DNA of 26,739 nucleotides from HGM04593 sp045661225 (GCA_045661225.1 JAZRFF010000040.1:1-26739), one strand, 5' to 3'. Positions 13,919-22,176 are shown, counted from the stretch's first letter. Program-made: numbers and translations. Notes: generated from the sequence alone by a model not told the origin.

Positions 13919-16306
13919 ATGATAAATTACGAAGCTGAACTTGACAGGGCGCAACTCGATGCGGTGCGCTATCTTGACGGTCCTGCGCTGGTGATTGCCG
14001 GTGCGGGTTCGGGAAAGACGCGTGTGCTTACATACAAAATTGCTTATCTTATAGAGAATGGCTATGAGCCGTGGTCTATACTCGCTCTTACTTTTACCAA
14101 CAAAGCTGCCGGCGAGATGAAGGAGCGCATTGCTGCGCGCGTGGGCGAAAGAACTGCACAGATGTTGTGGATGGGAACCTTCCATTCGGTATTTTCAAAA
14201 ATTCTGCGTCGTGAAGCGCATTATATAGGTTATAATCCGCAGTTTACAATATATGACCAAAGTGACTCACGTAGCCTTGTGAAAAGTATCATTAAGGAGA
14301 TGCAGCTCGATGAGAAGGTCTATAAACCTAATGCTGTTGCCGAACGTATATCGGCAGCGAAGAGTGCGCTTATATCTCCGGCGGAGTATGAGAGTGACCA
14401 GGGTCTGCGCCGTGATGACCTTCACGCAAAGATTCCGTCGACATATGAGATTTATAACCGATATGCCGAAAGGTGTCGCCTCGCCAATGCGATGGATTTT
14501 GACGACCTGCTTGTAAATACCTATAAGTTGTTCAAAGAACACCCCGATGTGTGCCGTCAATATGCCGAGCGCTTCCGATACGTGCTTGTCGATGAGTATC
14601 AGGATACGAACTATGTGCAAGGTTGTATAGTGTGGCAACTGACACAGGAGCGTAAGGCTGTTTGTGTCGTTGGCGATGATGCACAGAGTATATACTCGTT
14701 TCGTGGCGCGAATATTGATAATATTCTTAGCTTTACGGAGCGTTACGCGGGTGCAAGAATCTTTAAGCTTGAACAGAATTATCGTTCGACAAAGATGATT
14801 GTAAATGCGGCGAACAGCTTGATTGAAAGAAACAGGGAGCAGATTAAAAAAAGTGTTTATTCGGAGCGTGGTGACGGTGAGCCTCTTGCACTGTATTCGG
14901 CTTATTCGGATTTTGAGGAGGGTGAGATTGTTGCGAACAAAATTTCGGAACTTCGCCGTCGTGAGGGGTTGCAGTATAGCGATTTTGCGGTGCTCTATCG
15001 CACAAATGCGCAGTCGCGTATCTTTGAGGAGGCGTTTCGCAAACGCTCTTATCCTTATAAAATTTTCGGTGGCTTGTCGTTTTATCAGCGTAAGGAGATA
15101 AAGGATATTATCGCCTACTTCCGCTTGATTTGTAACAGTGACGACGAGGAGGCTTTCAAGCGTGTGATAAACACTCCGGCGCGCGGCATAGGTGACAAGA
15201 CTTTGCAGAAAGTCAAAGATGCAGCTATGGAGCGTGGGGCAAGCTTTTGGAGCGTGATTGCCGATCCTCTGCAGCCGGCGCTTGGTGTAACCAAAGGCAC
15301 AATGACCAAATTGCAACTGTTCGCGGCGATGATTGAGCGCTTTGCCGGATATGCGCAGAACAAGAGTGCAATTGAAGTAGCACGTCTGGTGTTGCAGGAG
15401 AGTGGGTTGCTGCTTGAACTAAACAGTGATAACAGCGTCGAGGGTAAGGCGCGTCAGGAGAATGTTCAGGAACTTATGAACGGTATTGCCGACTTTGTCG
15501 ACGTGCGTCGCGAGGAGGGTAATGTCAATGATAAATTGCTCGATTATCTTGCCGAAGTCTCGTTGGTGAGCGACCTTGATGCTAAAGACGAGGACGATGG
15601 CAATCACGTTACGCTGATGACTATACACTCGGCTAAGGGGTTGGAGTTTCGCACGGTTTTTGTTGTGGGGCTCGAAGAAGACCTTTTCCCTAACCAGTGT
15701 GCTTCGTCGTCTTTGCGCGAGATGGAGGAGGAACGCCGTTTGTTCTACGTTGCAATAACGCGAGCAAAAGACCATTGTGTGCTCTCTTTTGCAAAAAGCC
15801 GTTACAAGTATGGACAGTTCAATTTTTGTGAGCCGAGTCGCTTTATAAAAGAGATTGATGCGCGTTTTGTGGCTATGCAGGGTGGGGTTCAGCAACGTTC
15901 GTCGGGCGGAAGCGGGCTTTTTGGGCGTACAAACAGTATGGGCGATGCTCAACGTGTGGCGTTCGGTAGCGGCCAGCCTGCGTGGCGTCGGGAAACGGAA
16001 TCGCGTGCGGCGTCGTTCGGTGCTGCGCGAACGGGAATTTCAATGCAGGGGGCTGCAAGCACTCAGCCGGCGGACAGGAAACCTAATCTGTATCGTGTAA
16101 CAGATGTTGCGCGTGTGAGTGGTGCTTCGGCAGGTGGACATTCGACGTTGAGTGTGGGAATGATGGTGCAACACGATAGGTTCGGAGTGGGTGAGGTCTG
16201 TGCAACCGAGGGTGTCGGAGAGAATGCAAAGGCTACAATAAAATTCCAAAATGCCGGTGTTAAGACTTTATTGCTTAAATTTGCAAAATTAAAGATTATA
16301 GGATAG
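13919..16306 (+). CDS. pcrA: UvrD/PcrA-family superfamily 1 DNA helicase
   Basis: 795 residues. Motifs: Q-motif region LDRAQLDAV (8-16), Walker A AGAGSGKT (27-34), Ia LTFTNKAAGEM, Walker B LVDEYQDT (223-230), motif III GDDAQSIYSFRGA (252-264), motif IV QNYRST, then TPARGIGDKT, motif V VTLMTIHSAKGLEF and motif VI LFYVAITRAK. The C-terminal 150 residues hold a low-complexity Gly/Ser/Arg linker and a closing tudor-like module (VQHDRFGVGEV ... LKFAKLKIIG), which in PcrA contacts RNA polymerase. It is a 3'-5' helicase for nucleotide excision and mismatch repair and for removing DNA-bound proteins. Length and architecture are standard. The nspC gene follows by 54 bp. Confidence 0.95.
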   Translation: MINYEAELDRAQLDAVRYLDGPALVIAGAGSGKTRVLTYKIAYLIENGYEPWSILALTFTNKAAGEMKERIAARVGERTAQMLWMGTFHSVFSKILRREAHYIGYNPQFTIYDQSDSRSLVKSIIKEMQLDEKVYKPNAVAERISAAKSALISPAEYESDQGLRRDDLHAKIPSTYEIYNRYAERCRLANAMDFDDLLVNTYKLFKEHPDVCRQYAERFRYVLVDEYQDTNYVQGCIVWQLTQERKAVCVVGDDAQSIYSFRGANIDNILSFTERYAGARIFKLEQNYRSTKMIVNAANSLIERNREQIKKSVYSERGDGEPLALYSAYSDFEEGEIVANKISELRRREGLQYSDFAVLYRTNAQSRIFEEAFRKRSYPYKIFGGLSFYQRKEIKDIIAYFRLICNSDDEEAFKRVINTPARGIGDKTLQKVKDAAMERGASFWSVIADPLQPALGVTKGTMTKLQLFAAMIERFAGYAQNKSAIEVARLVLQESGLLLELNSDNSVEGKARQENVQELMNGIADFVDVRREEGNVNDKLLDYLAEVSLVSDLDAKDEDDGNHVTLMTIHSAKGLEFRTVFVVGLEEDLFPNQCASSSLREMEEERRLFYVAITRAKDHCVLSFAKSRYKYGQFNFCEPSRFIKEIDARFVAMQGGVQQRSSGGSGLFGRTNSMGDAQRVAFGSGQPAWRRETESRAASFGAARTGISMQGAASTQPADRKPNLYRVTDVARVSGASAGGHSTLSVGMMVQHDRFGVGEVCATEGVGENAKATIKFQNAGVKTLLLKFAKLKIIG

Positions 16307-16360
16307 TTTAATATTGCCTGGTCCTTTAATGGGGATTGAGCTTTTAATATATTATGGTAT

Positions 16361-17530
16361 ATGAAGAATGAAATTATAAATAAGGTGCCATCGCCTTGCT
16401 ATGTGATGGAGGAGTCTCTTTTGCGTCGTAATCTTGAACTTATAAGCCGAGTGGCGCGTGAAGCAGGGGTTGAGATAATTCTTGCTTTCAAGGCCTTTGC
16501 TTTATGGAAGAGTTTTCCTATTTTTCGTGAGTATATAAATTCGGTTACTGCAAGTTCGGTACACGAGGCCCGATTGGCTTTTGAGGAATTTGGCAGCAGG
16601 GCACACGCTTTTTCACCGGCTTATACCGCCGATGAGTTTGACGAAATTATGCGCTGTTGCAGTCATATATCTTTTAACTCTTTATCGCAGTATGAGCGTT
16701 TCTATCCCTGTACAAAGAGTGCCGGGCACGATATTTCGTGTGGAATACGAATAAATCCTGAATATTCCGAGATTGAGACCGAGCTTTACAATCCTTGTGC
16801 GCCCGGTAGCCGTTTCGGCGTTACGGCCGACCTCTTGCCCGAGGTGCTTCCCGAGGGTATCGAGGGCTTTCACTGTCACTCGCACTGTGAATCAAGCTCA
16901 TACGCTCTTGAAAATACTCTTGTTCACATTGAAGAGAAATTTGGTAAGTGGCTGCCAAAAATCAAGTGGCTTAATCTGGGCGGGGGGCACTTGATGACGC
17001 GTAAAGATTATGATGTGGAGCATCTGATATCATTGTTGCAGGGATTGCGTGAGCGTTATCCCAATTTGCAGATTATTCTTGAACCGGGGTCGGCTTTCGC
17101 TTGGCAGACAGGGTCGCTTGTGTCTGAGGTTGTTGATATTGTGGAGAGCCGTGGAATACGTACTGCTATATTGAATGTTAGTTTTACTTGTCATATGCCG
17201 GACTGCCTTGAAATGCCTTATCAACCCAAGGTGACTGGGGCCGAGTCGCTTCCTGCTGATGCGGTGAAAGGTGCACCATATAGTGATAATATTTATCGTT
17301 TGGGTGGTAATAGTTGCTTGAGCGGTGACTATATGGGCAGTTGGAAGTTTGAATCACCATTAAAGGTGGGCGACAAGGTTGTATTTGAAGATATGATTCA
17401 TTATACTACGGTAAAGACAAATATGTTCAATGGTATTTCGCACCCGAGCATTGCGCTTCTGCACATTGATGATGAACTTGAGATTTATAAGGTCTTTAAG
17501 TATGAGGATTACAGAGATAGAATGTGTTAA
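16361..17530 (+). CDS. nspC: Carboxynorspermidine decarboxylase
   Basis: 389 residues, the usual size. It is a PLP-dependent fold-III (alanine-racemase-like) decarboxylase: PLP lysine Lys44 in ILAFKAFALW, a GFHCHSHCES glycine/histidine segment, LNLGGGH phosphate-binding loop, ILEPGSAF, and the C-terminal FEDMIHYTTVK. NspC turns carboxyspermidine or carboxynorspermidine into spermidine or norspermidine, the last step of the alternative polyamine route that Bacteroidetes use. The partner dehydrogenase gene is not in the window. It is likely co-transcribed with the helicase and ends at a strong hairpin. Confidence 0.93.
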   Translation: MKNEIINKVPSPCYVMEESLLRRNLELISRVAREAGVEIILAFKAFALWKSFPIFREYINSVTASSVHEARLAFEEFGSRAHAFSPAYTADEFDEIMRCCSHISFNSLSQYERFYPCTKSAGHDISCGIRINPEYSEIETELYNPCAPGSRFGVTADLLPEVLPEGIEGFHCHSHCESSSYALENTLVHIEEKFGKWLPKIKWLNLGGGHLMTRKDYDVEHLISLLQGLRERYPNLQIILEPGSAFAWQTGSLVSEVVDIVESRGIRTAILNVSFTCHMPDCLEMPYQPKVTGAESLPADAVKGAPYSDNIYRLGGNSCLSGDYMGSWKFESPLKVGDKVVFEDMIHYTTVKTNMFNGISHPSIALLHIDDELEIYKVFKYEDYRDRMC

Positions 17531-17544
17531 GTTCTGACAGTTTG

Positions 17545-17571
17545 ATATGGCGCACCCGGAGTGCGCCATAT
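17545..17571 (+). terminator. Strong hairpin after nspC
   Basis: ATATGGCGCAC and GTGCGCCATAT pair perfectly (11 bp) around a CCGGA loop, 15 bp after the nspC stop codon. The tail is only mildly T-rich (TGTGTAATG), so it may stabilise the 3' end as well as terminate. Confidence 0.65.
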
Positions 17572-17792
17572 TGTGTAATGTTTGTATACGTAATGGGTGT
17601 TGTTGCATCAGGAAAGATATGTTTTTTTACAATGCTTACTGAATTACGGCTGTTGAACAATGTTTTAATAGGTTGTTAAAGGGTGTTTGTGATTTTTTTT
17701 GAAAAAAAGAGGCTTTTTCTTTGCAAATATAAAAATAAGTACTACCTTTGCACCCGTTAAGCGAAACAACAAGGCAGTGATGCCGGTTTAAT
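17572..17792. other. Gap between nspC and the tRNA-Gly locus
   Basis: AT-rich sequence with no convincing reading frame. It holds the promoter at 17720-17750 and a leader of about 35 nt before the first tRNA-like copy. T-run and A-run stretches near 17692-17707 (TTTTTTTTGAAAAAAA) lie just upstream of the promoter and may act as an upstream element. Confidence 0.5.
17720..17750 (+). promoter_or_regulatory. Promoter for the tRNA-Gly locus
   Basis: TTTG at 17720-17723, a 19-nt spacer and TACCTTTG at 17743-17750 are an exact fit to the Bacteroidetes promoter. Transcription would pass through the partial tRNA, the full tRNA and the terminator at 17972. Confidence 0.7.
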
Positions 17793-17828
17793 GCGGAAAT
17801 AGCTCAGTTGGTAGAGCACAACCTTGCC
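17793..17828 (+). pseudogene. Partial tRNA-Gly (5' half, to the anticodon)
   Basis: The first 36 nt are identical to the first 36 nt of the complete tRNA-Gly at 17892: acceptor 5' strand, D arm, anticodon 5' strand and the GCC anticodon. Identity stops directly after the anticodon; an A-run and sequence able to form ACCTT-ggt-AAGGT follow (17849-17861), then GAAGAGTTTTTTT. It has no 3' acceptor strand or T arm, so it cannot be a working tRNA. Confidence 0.8.
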
Positions 17829-17891
17829 GAAAAAAAATAAGGTACACAACCTTGGTAAGGTAGCGATGCTGAAGAGTTTTTTTGAAATTAT

Positions 17892-17964
17892 GCGGAAATA
17901 GCTCAGTTGGTAGAGCACAACCTTGCCAAGGTTGGGGTCGCGAGTTCGAGCCTCGTTTTCCGCT
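17892..17964 (+). tRNA. tRNA-Gly(GCC)
   Basis: A 73-nt cloverleaf without encoded CCA: acceptor GCGGAAA/TTTCCGC, D stem GCTC/GAGC, anticodon stem CAACC/GGTTG with loop TTGCCAA (anticodon GCC), and T arm GCGAG-TTCGAGC-CTCGT with one G-T pair. All arms fold. A terminator follows 8 nt later. Confidence 0.95.
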
Positions 17965-17971
17965 CTTAGTT

Positions 17972-17999
17972 AAGACAGCATTTTTGCTGTCTTTTTTTT
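17972..17999 (+). terminator. Rho-independent terminator of the tRNA locus
   Basis: AAGACAGCA-tttt-TGCTGTCTT, a perfect 9-bp stem, followed by a run of Ts to 17999. Confidence 0.85.
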
Positions 18000-18321
18000 G
18001 TTCCCCTCCCCAGACTTTGCAGGTGAGCCTGGATATATCGGCCCAAGAGAGTTCTATGTCTGCACGATAACCCCTATTGTAACCTACATTCACCATATAA
18101 GCCGGTCTTTGAGCCTTTGCTGTAAGTCTACGCTCTTTTTGGGCCTGACGCTCAATAGGCTGTTGCTCTTTTACAATGATAACAAGGTCGTTACCGTCGT
18201 TTTTGCTTACTCTAATGGTGTCTGCATTGTTCTGCGCCGAAAGCGCTGCGCCTGAGAATGCAATGGCGCAAATGATTGTCAAAATTCTTTTCATATCTTT
18301 ACTATAATAATTTTACAGCTG

Positions 18322-18329
18322 CAAAGGTA
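18322..18329 (-). promoter_or_regulatory. -7 box for the truncated exported-protein gene
   Basis: TACCTTTG on the minus strand, 27 nt before the ATG at 18294, an exact consensus match. No TTTG is found at the -33 position. Confidence 0.5.
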
Positions 18330-18370
18330 TGGCAAGAGATTGAGGAATATTTTTCAGAAAAACCGACAAA

Positions 18371-18440
18371 TTGGTCAGTTTTTCCGAAATCTTCAGGCGG
18401 ATAACTATCTACAGCTTAACACCTTGGTATATCTGACCAA
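18371..18440. promoter_or_regulatory. Inverted repeat TTGGTCAG...CTGACCAA between divergent genes
   Basis: TTGGTCAG at 18371-18378 and CTGACCAA at 18433-18440 are exact reverse complements 54 nt apart. A further GACCAACCGGTTTG with the AACCGGTT palindrome lies at about 18488-18502. These lie between the divergent -7 boxes at 18322 and 18580, so they could be operator sites. No regulator gene is adjacent. Confidence 0.3.
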
Positions 18441-18579
18441 TACAAGAGCAAAAGTGTCTGTTTCGTTACCCGATTTCCGGACAATCCGACCAACCGGTTT
18501 GTTCTAAGCAGGTTGTCTTTTCTTTAAAAAGCTGCAATAACAAAAATTGCTGTTCTGAACAAAGTTTTACAAAAAATGC

Positions 18580-18587
18580 TAACTTTG
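18580..18587 (+). promoter_or_regulatory. -7 box for the YdeI-like gene
   Basis: TAACTTTG lies 20 nt before ATG 18608. It supports that ATG and not the in-frame TTG at 18596, which would lie at about the transcription start. Confidence 0.45.
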
Positions 18588-18607
18588 TACTTTCTTTGGA
18601 TAAAATA

Positions 18608-18949
18608 ATGGAGATTGTTAACCTTTTGCATTTTTCCAATCGTGTTGAATTGCGTGACTGGCTTGCACATAATCACGCTTCGGAGCGTGTATGTTGGGTG
18701 GTAACTTCACGCTCAAAGCAATTGCCACCGGGTGTGGTGTCTTATGTTGAGGTTGTGGAAGAGGCTCTTTGCTTTGGGTGGATAGATTCTACTGTTAAAC
18801 GTCTGCCGGACGGGCGTCTGGCGCAACGTCTCACTCCGCGTCGCAAGGGTAGTCATTGGACGGAATTGAACAAACGTCGTTGCGCCGACCTTGAAGAGCG
18901 TGGATTGATGACCGAGGCCGGGCGTAAAGCCTTGAAAATGGCTCTTTAA
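18608..18949 (+). CDS. YdeI/OmpD-associated family protein, short form
   Basis: 113 residues from ATG 18608. The central part matches the YdeI/OmpD-associated (bacteriocin-protection) family: SYVEVVEEALCFGWIDSTVKRLPDGRLAQRLTPR is shown by its key words EALCFGWIDS and RLTPRRKGSHWT, followed by NKRR and LMTEAGRKAL. Full members are usually about 190 residues; this one stops directly after GRKALKMAL, so the C-terminal third is absent. A run of seven Gs lies just after the stop. Whether the short form works is unknown. The family's biochemical role is poorly defined. Confidence 0.75.
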   Translation: MEIVNLLHFSNRVELRDWLAHNHASERVCWVVTSRSKQLPPGVVSYVEVVEEALCFGWIDSTVKRLPDGRLAQRLTPRRKGSHWTELNKRRCADLEERGLMTEAGRKALKMAL

Positions 18950-19043
18950 ATGGGGGGGTGACTATAGACGGTGGAGTGACAAAGGTGATGAGTTATTAGG
19001 AATGGTAGAAATTATATAAATTTAATTGAATTGAATATAGATT

Positions 19044-20048
19044 ATGAGAGTTGCTATATATGGTGCCGGTTCATTGGGTACAATACTCGGGGCTTACATA
19101 AGCCGAGCCGGAGTGGATATTGAGTTGATTAACCGTAATAAGGCGCACGTCGAGGCGCTGAACAAAAATGGAGCGCAGATTACAGGAACGGTGCAGTTCT
19201 CTCAGCCTGTGGCGGCGTACACTCCCGATGCTATGAGCGGGGTGTATGATGTGCTGTTTCTTATGACCAAACAGCAACACAATGCCGAGGTGGTGCAGAT
19301 GCTGAAGGGGTATCTAGCTCCTGACGGTGTGCTTGTGACGTTTCAGAATGGTCTGCCCGAGATGCAGATTTCTGAGATTTTGGGAGAGGAACGTGTGCTT
19401 GGCTGTACTGTGGCTTGGGGTGCAACGCTGCAAGCGCCCGGTGTTTGCGAACTGACAAGCAGTCCCGACGCTTTGTCATTCTCGTTAGGGGCAATTTCGG
19501 ATAAACGTAGCGGGTATTTTAATAAGGTCAAGGAGTTGCTTGAACTTATGGGAACTGTTGATGTTGAGGAGAACTTCATTGGCACGCGCTGGAGTAAGCT
19601 GCTTATAAACGCGGCGTTCTCGGGAATGAGCGCGGTGCTTGGCTGTACATTCGGCGAGGCTGCGAAACCACGTGAGTCGCGTCGCGTTGTGCAGGCGTTG
19701 ATAAAGGAGTGCATAGACGTGTGTGCAACAGGCGGAATACGTATAGAACCGGTACAAGGTAAGGATATTGTAAAGCTGCTTAATTATAATAATTCGTTTA
19801 AACGTGCATTTTCGTTCTTTATTATTCCTATCGCAATACGCAAGCACGCTCGTCTGAAGGCAAGTATGCTGCAGGACCTTGAGAAGGGTAAACTTACCGA
19901 GGTTGACGCTATAAACGGTGCTGTGTCGGATTATGGTCGCAAGGTGGGCTGCCCGACACCGATGAACGACCGTGTGGTTGAGATTATCCACCGTATAGAG
20001 CGTGGGGAATTGTCGCCAAGCTTCGACAATCTGCGTCTCTTCAAGTAA
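19044..20048 (+). CDS. panE: Ketopantoate reductase (2-dehydropantoate 2-reductase)
   Basis: 334 residues, slightly longer than typical. A Rossmann NADPH site GAGSLG (7-12) opens the protein, followed by MTKQ (Lys76) and TFQNG (Asn102) of the family, then the C-terminal domain with the catalytic-lysine motif RWSKLLIN (Lys185, Asn189). It reduces 2-dehydropantoate to pantoate in pantothenate/CoA synthesis. ApbA/PanE-like paralogues acting on other keto acids exist, so the exact substrate is likely but not proven. Repeat array 3 begins about 15 bp after its stop codon. No panB/panC in the window. Confidence 0.85.
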   Translation: MRVAIYGAGSLGTILGAYISRAGVDIELINRNKAHVEALNKNGAQITGTVQFSQPVAAYTPDAMSGVYDVLFLMTKQQHNAEVVQMLKGYLAPDGVLVTFQNGLPEMQISEILGEERVLGCTVAWGATLQAPGVCELTSSPDALSFSLGAISDKRSGYFNKVKELLELMGTVDVEENFIGTRWSKLLINAAFSGMSAVLGCTFGEAAKPRESRRVVQALIKECIDVCATGGIRIEPVQGKDIVKLLNYNNSFKRAFSFFIIPIAIRKHARLKASMLQDLEKGKLTEVDAINGAVSDYGRKVGCPTPMNDRVVEIIHRIERGELSPSFDNLRLFK

Positions 20049-20062
20049 ATGGGAAGTGTTTC

Positions 20063-20317
20063 CTATTTTGAGATAAATCTCTAAGATTTTCTGCACTCGC
20101 TGTAAAAAATATTAAAGCAAGCTTTATATTTCTCGCTCGTTTGTATCTTTGAGGTAAACCTCTAAGATTTTCTGCACTCGCTGTAAAAAATATTAAAGCA
20201 AGCTTTATATTTCTCGCTCGTTTGTATCTTTGAGATAAATCTCTAAGATTTTCTGCACTCGCTGTGAAAAATATTAAAGCAAGCTTTATATTTCTCGCTC
20301 GTTTGTTTGTATCTTTG
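20063..20317 (+). repeat. Tandem ~85-bp promoter-like repeats, array 3
   Basis: Boxes at 20064 (degenerate TATTTTG), 20144, 20225 and 20310; spacings about 80, 81 and 85 bp. The 81-bp units lack four bases of the GTTGG/GTTTG spacer before TATCTTTG. The second palindrome alternates between GAGATaaATCTC and GAGGTaaACCTC; the first is always AAAGC-aa-GCTTT. The array sits between the panE and GH110 genes, both plus-strand, and ends at the -7 box before the GH110 gene. Confidence 0.95.
20310..20317 (+). promoter_or_regulatory. Gene-proximal -7 box of array 3
   Basis: The last TATCTTTG, 17 nt before ATG 20335. Sequence after it is unique to this locus. Confidence 0.6.
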
Positions 20318-20334
20318 CTCAAAATGACAGATTT

Positions 20335-22176
20335 ATGAAAAAAATATCTTTTTTGTTGTGCGCAACAGCACTATCGTTGCTCTCGTGTGGCGGTGGCGGA
20401 AAGGTTTATTATGCACGTGATTTCGGTATCGTGCCGGGTACGGGCGAGGATATGACCGAGGAGTTTGCAAAGGCTTTTGAGTTTATCAAGGCTGAGTGTA
20501 AGAATGGGGACAAGGCCGAACTGGTCGTTGACTGCGGCGAGTACGATTTCTATCCTGACAGCGCTCTTGTGCGTGAGTATTACATAAGCAATCACGACCA
20601 GGATAATCCCAAGCGTGTGGCGATTGCGCTTGAGGGAATGAAGAATTTTACTCTCAAAGGACGTCCAATACATAGCGGCAGCGAATATGTCAACTTGATG
20701 ATGAATGGCCGTATGTTGCCTGTCGCTATGGTCGGCAGTGAAAATTGTACGTTGCAAAAAATTGCCGTAGACACCCGTGTGCCGCAGATAGCACAGGCCG
20801 AGGTGCTCGAAAATAATGTCGAGGAGGGCTTTATAACCTATCGCCTTGCGCCTTACGTCAATTACAGGGTCGATGACGGACGATTGGTAACGTATGGCAG
20901 TAACTGGGAGTTTACCCCCGGTTGGGGCATTGCCTTTGATGGCGCGACAAAGCATCTTGTCTATAATACCAGCGATATTGGGCTTGGCACCAACGGCGTT
21001 GTCGAACTCGAGCCGCGTGTGATACGCGCTCCGTGGCGTGACGCGCGCCTTGTGCCGGGTACGGTTATTGCAATGCGCTCCTATGCCCGTCCTACACCGG
21101 GAATTTTTGTATCGGAGTGTAAAGATGTCTTTCTGAATAACGTAATTGTCTTTTATGCCGAAGGTATGGGCTTGCTGGCTCAGGCAAGCGAGAATATTAC
21201 CCTTGACGGCTTCGAGGTTTCGTTGCGCGACGGTAGCCGTTACTTTACCACACAGGCCGATGCTACTCACTTTTCGGGTTGCAAGGGTTTGATAAAATCT
21301 TCGCACGGTCTCTACGAGGGTATGATGGACGATGCTATAAACGTCCACGGTACTTATTTGCGCGTGGTAGAGCGTGTCGATGACCATAATCTTGTGGGAC
21401 GTTATATGCACGGTCAGGCTTATGGCTTTTATTGGGGTGGTGCAGGCGACAGCGTGCAATTTGTGCGCTCCGACGTTATGGAGGTTGTCGGTGGCAACCG
21501 CGTCGTTGCCATTGCTCCGCACGATAAATCCTCTCTCGCCGGTTGCAAGGAGTTTAAGATAACCTTTGAGCAGCCGTTGCCGGCCGATGTTGCCAATGGT
21601 AACTACGGTATAGAAAATCTTGAGTGGACGCCCGAGGTTATTTTTGCCGATAATGTTGTCCGTAACAACCGCGCGCGCGGTGCTCTTTTCAGCACTCCCA
21701 AGCGAACAGTTGTCGAGGGTAATCTCTTTGACCACACCTCGGGAACCGCTATATTGCTGTGCGGCGATTGCAACGGCTGGTTCGAGACGGGTGCTTGCCG
21801 CGACGTCGTTATCCGCAACAACCGCTTCGTGAATGCCCTCACCAATATGTTCCAGTTTACTAATGCTGTAATATCAATATACCCCGAAATTCCCAATCTT
21901 GCTGCGCAGAGTAAGTATTTCCACGGTGGCAACGGTAAGGGTGTAGTTATTGAAGATAACGTGTTCGAGACTTTTGACGCTCCGATAGTGTATGCAAAGT
22001 CGCTCGATGGTCTTTGGTTCCGTCGCAACAAGGTTGTGCAGAATAGTGATTATGCGCCTCTGCACTGGAACCGTCACCGCTTCCTTTTTGACAGGGTTGT
22101 GAATGTTGTCGTCGAGGATAATGAGTTTGATGGTGGCTTCGATGCCGAAAAAGATATAATGTACCGCGCTGAATGA
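20335..22176 (+). CDS. GH110-type alpha-1,3-galactosidase lipoprotein
   Basis: 613 residues with a lipobox LLSC (Cys18, followed by GGGG, which is not the acidic surface-export pattern). The rest is a parallel beta-helix: repeated N-x-I/V-x-D/E-N-x-F rungs such as VVIRNNRFVN and VVIEDNVFET. The key region is TTQADATHFSGCKG (305-318) and EGMMDDAINVHGTYL (328-342), which match GH110; Asp332-Asp333 correspond to the catalytic acidic pair reported for this family. GH110 enzymes remove terminal alpha-1,3-galactose, including from blood-group B and linear Gal-alpha-1,3-Gal glycans, as on gut mucins. No SusC/SusD pair or other glycosidase is in the window, so it is not part of a visible PUL. It is read from array 3 and overlaps the next gene by 4 bp. 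Confidence 0.9.
   Translation: MKKISFLLCATALSLLSCGGGGKVYYARDFGIVPGTGEDMTEEFAKAFEFIKAECKNGDKAELVVDCGEYDFYPDSALVREYYISNHDQDNPKRVAIALEGMKNFTLKGRPIHSGSEYVNLMMNGRMLPVAMVGSENCTLQKIAVDTRVPQIAQAEVLENNVEEGFITYRLAPYVNYRVDDGRLVTYGSNWEFTPGWGIAFDGATKHLVYNTSDIGLGTNGVVELEPRVIRAPWRDARLVPGTVIAMRSYARPTPGIFVSECKDVFLNNVIVFYAEGMGLLAQASENITLDGFEVSLRDGSRYFTTQADATHFSGCKGLIKSSHGLYEGMMDDAINVHGTYLRVVERVDDHNLVGRYMHGQAYGFYWGGAGDSVQFVRSDVMEVVGGNRVVAIAPHDKSSLAGCKEFKITFEQPLPADVANGNYGIENLEWTPEVIFADNVVRNNRARGALFSTPKRTVVEGNLFDHTSGTAILLCGDCNGWFETGACRDVVIRNNRFVNALTNMFQFTNAVISIYPEIPNLAAQSKYFHGGNGKGVVIEDNVFETFDAPIVYAKSLDGLWFRRNKVVQNSDYAPLHWNRHRFLFDRVVNVVVEDNEFDGGFDAEKDIMYRAE

Larger units (their letters stand above)
17788..18294 (-). 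pseudogene. Truncated exported (outer-membrane-type) protein gene running into the tRNA locus
   Basis: The frame opens at ATG 18294 with a signal peptide (MKRILTIICAIAFSGAALSA) and a DTIRVSKNDGNDLVIIVKE stretch, then starts a barrel-like segment (YMVNVGYNRGYRADIELSW). After about 95 residues, near 18003, it reads into the antisense of the tRNA terminator and both tRNA copies, and only stops at 17788. The tail is therefore non-native: it contains QGCALPTELFPH twice, from the duplicated tRNA 5' half. The real C-terminal barrel is missing. A TACCTTTG box on the minus strand (18322-18329) could still drive it. It looks like a gene cut off by a rearrangement at the tRNA; related full-length proteins are likely OmpA/PorT-like barrels, but the family is not certain. 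Confidence 0.6.

Noticed and set aside
14267..15316. 349-codon minus-strand ORF
   Set aside because: It lies wholly inside the helicase gene, whose motifs are complete in the other frame; the antisense translation shows no domain.
20371..21735. 454-codon minus-strand ORF
   Set aside because: It is antisense to the GH110 gene, where beta-helix repeats and catalytic motifs prove the plus frame.
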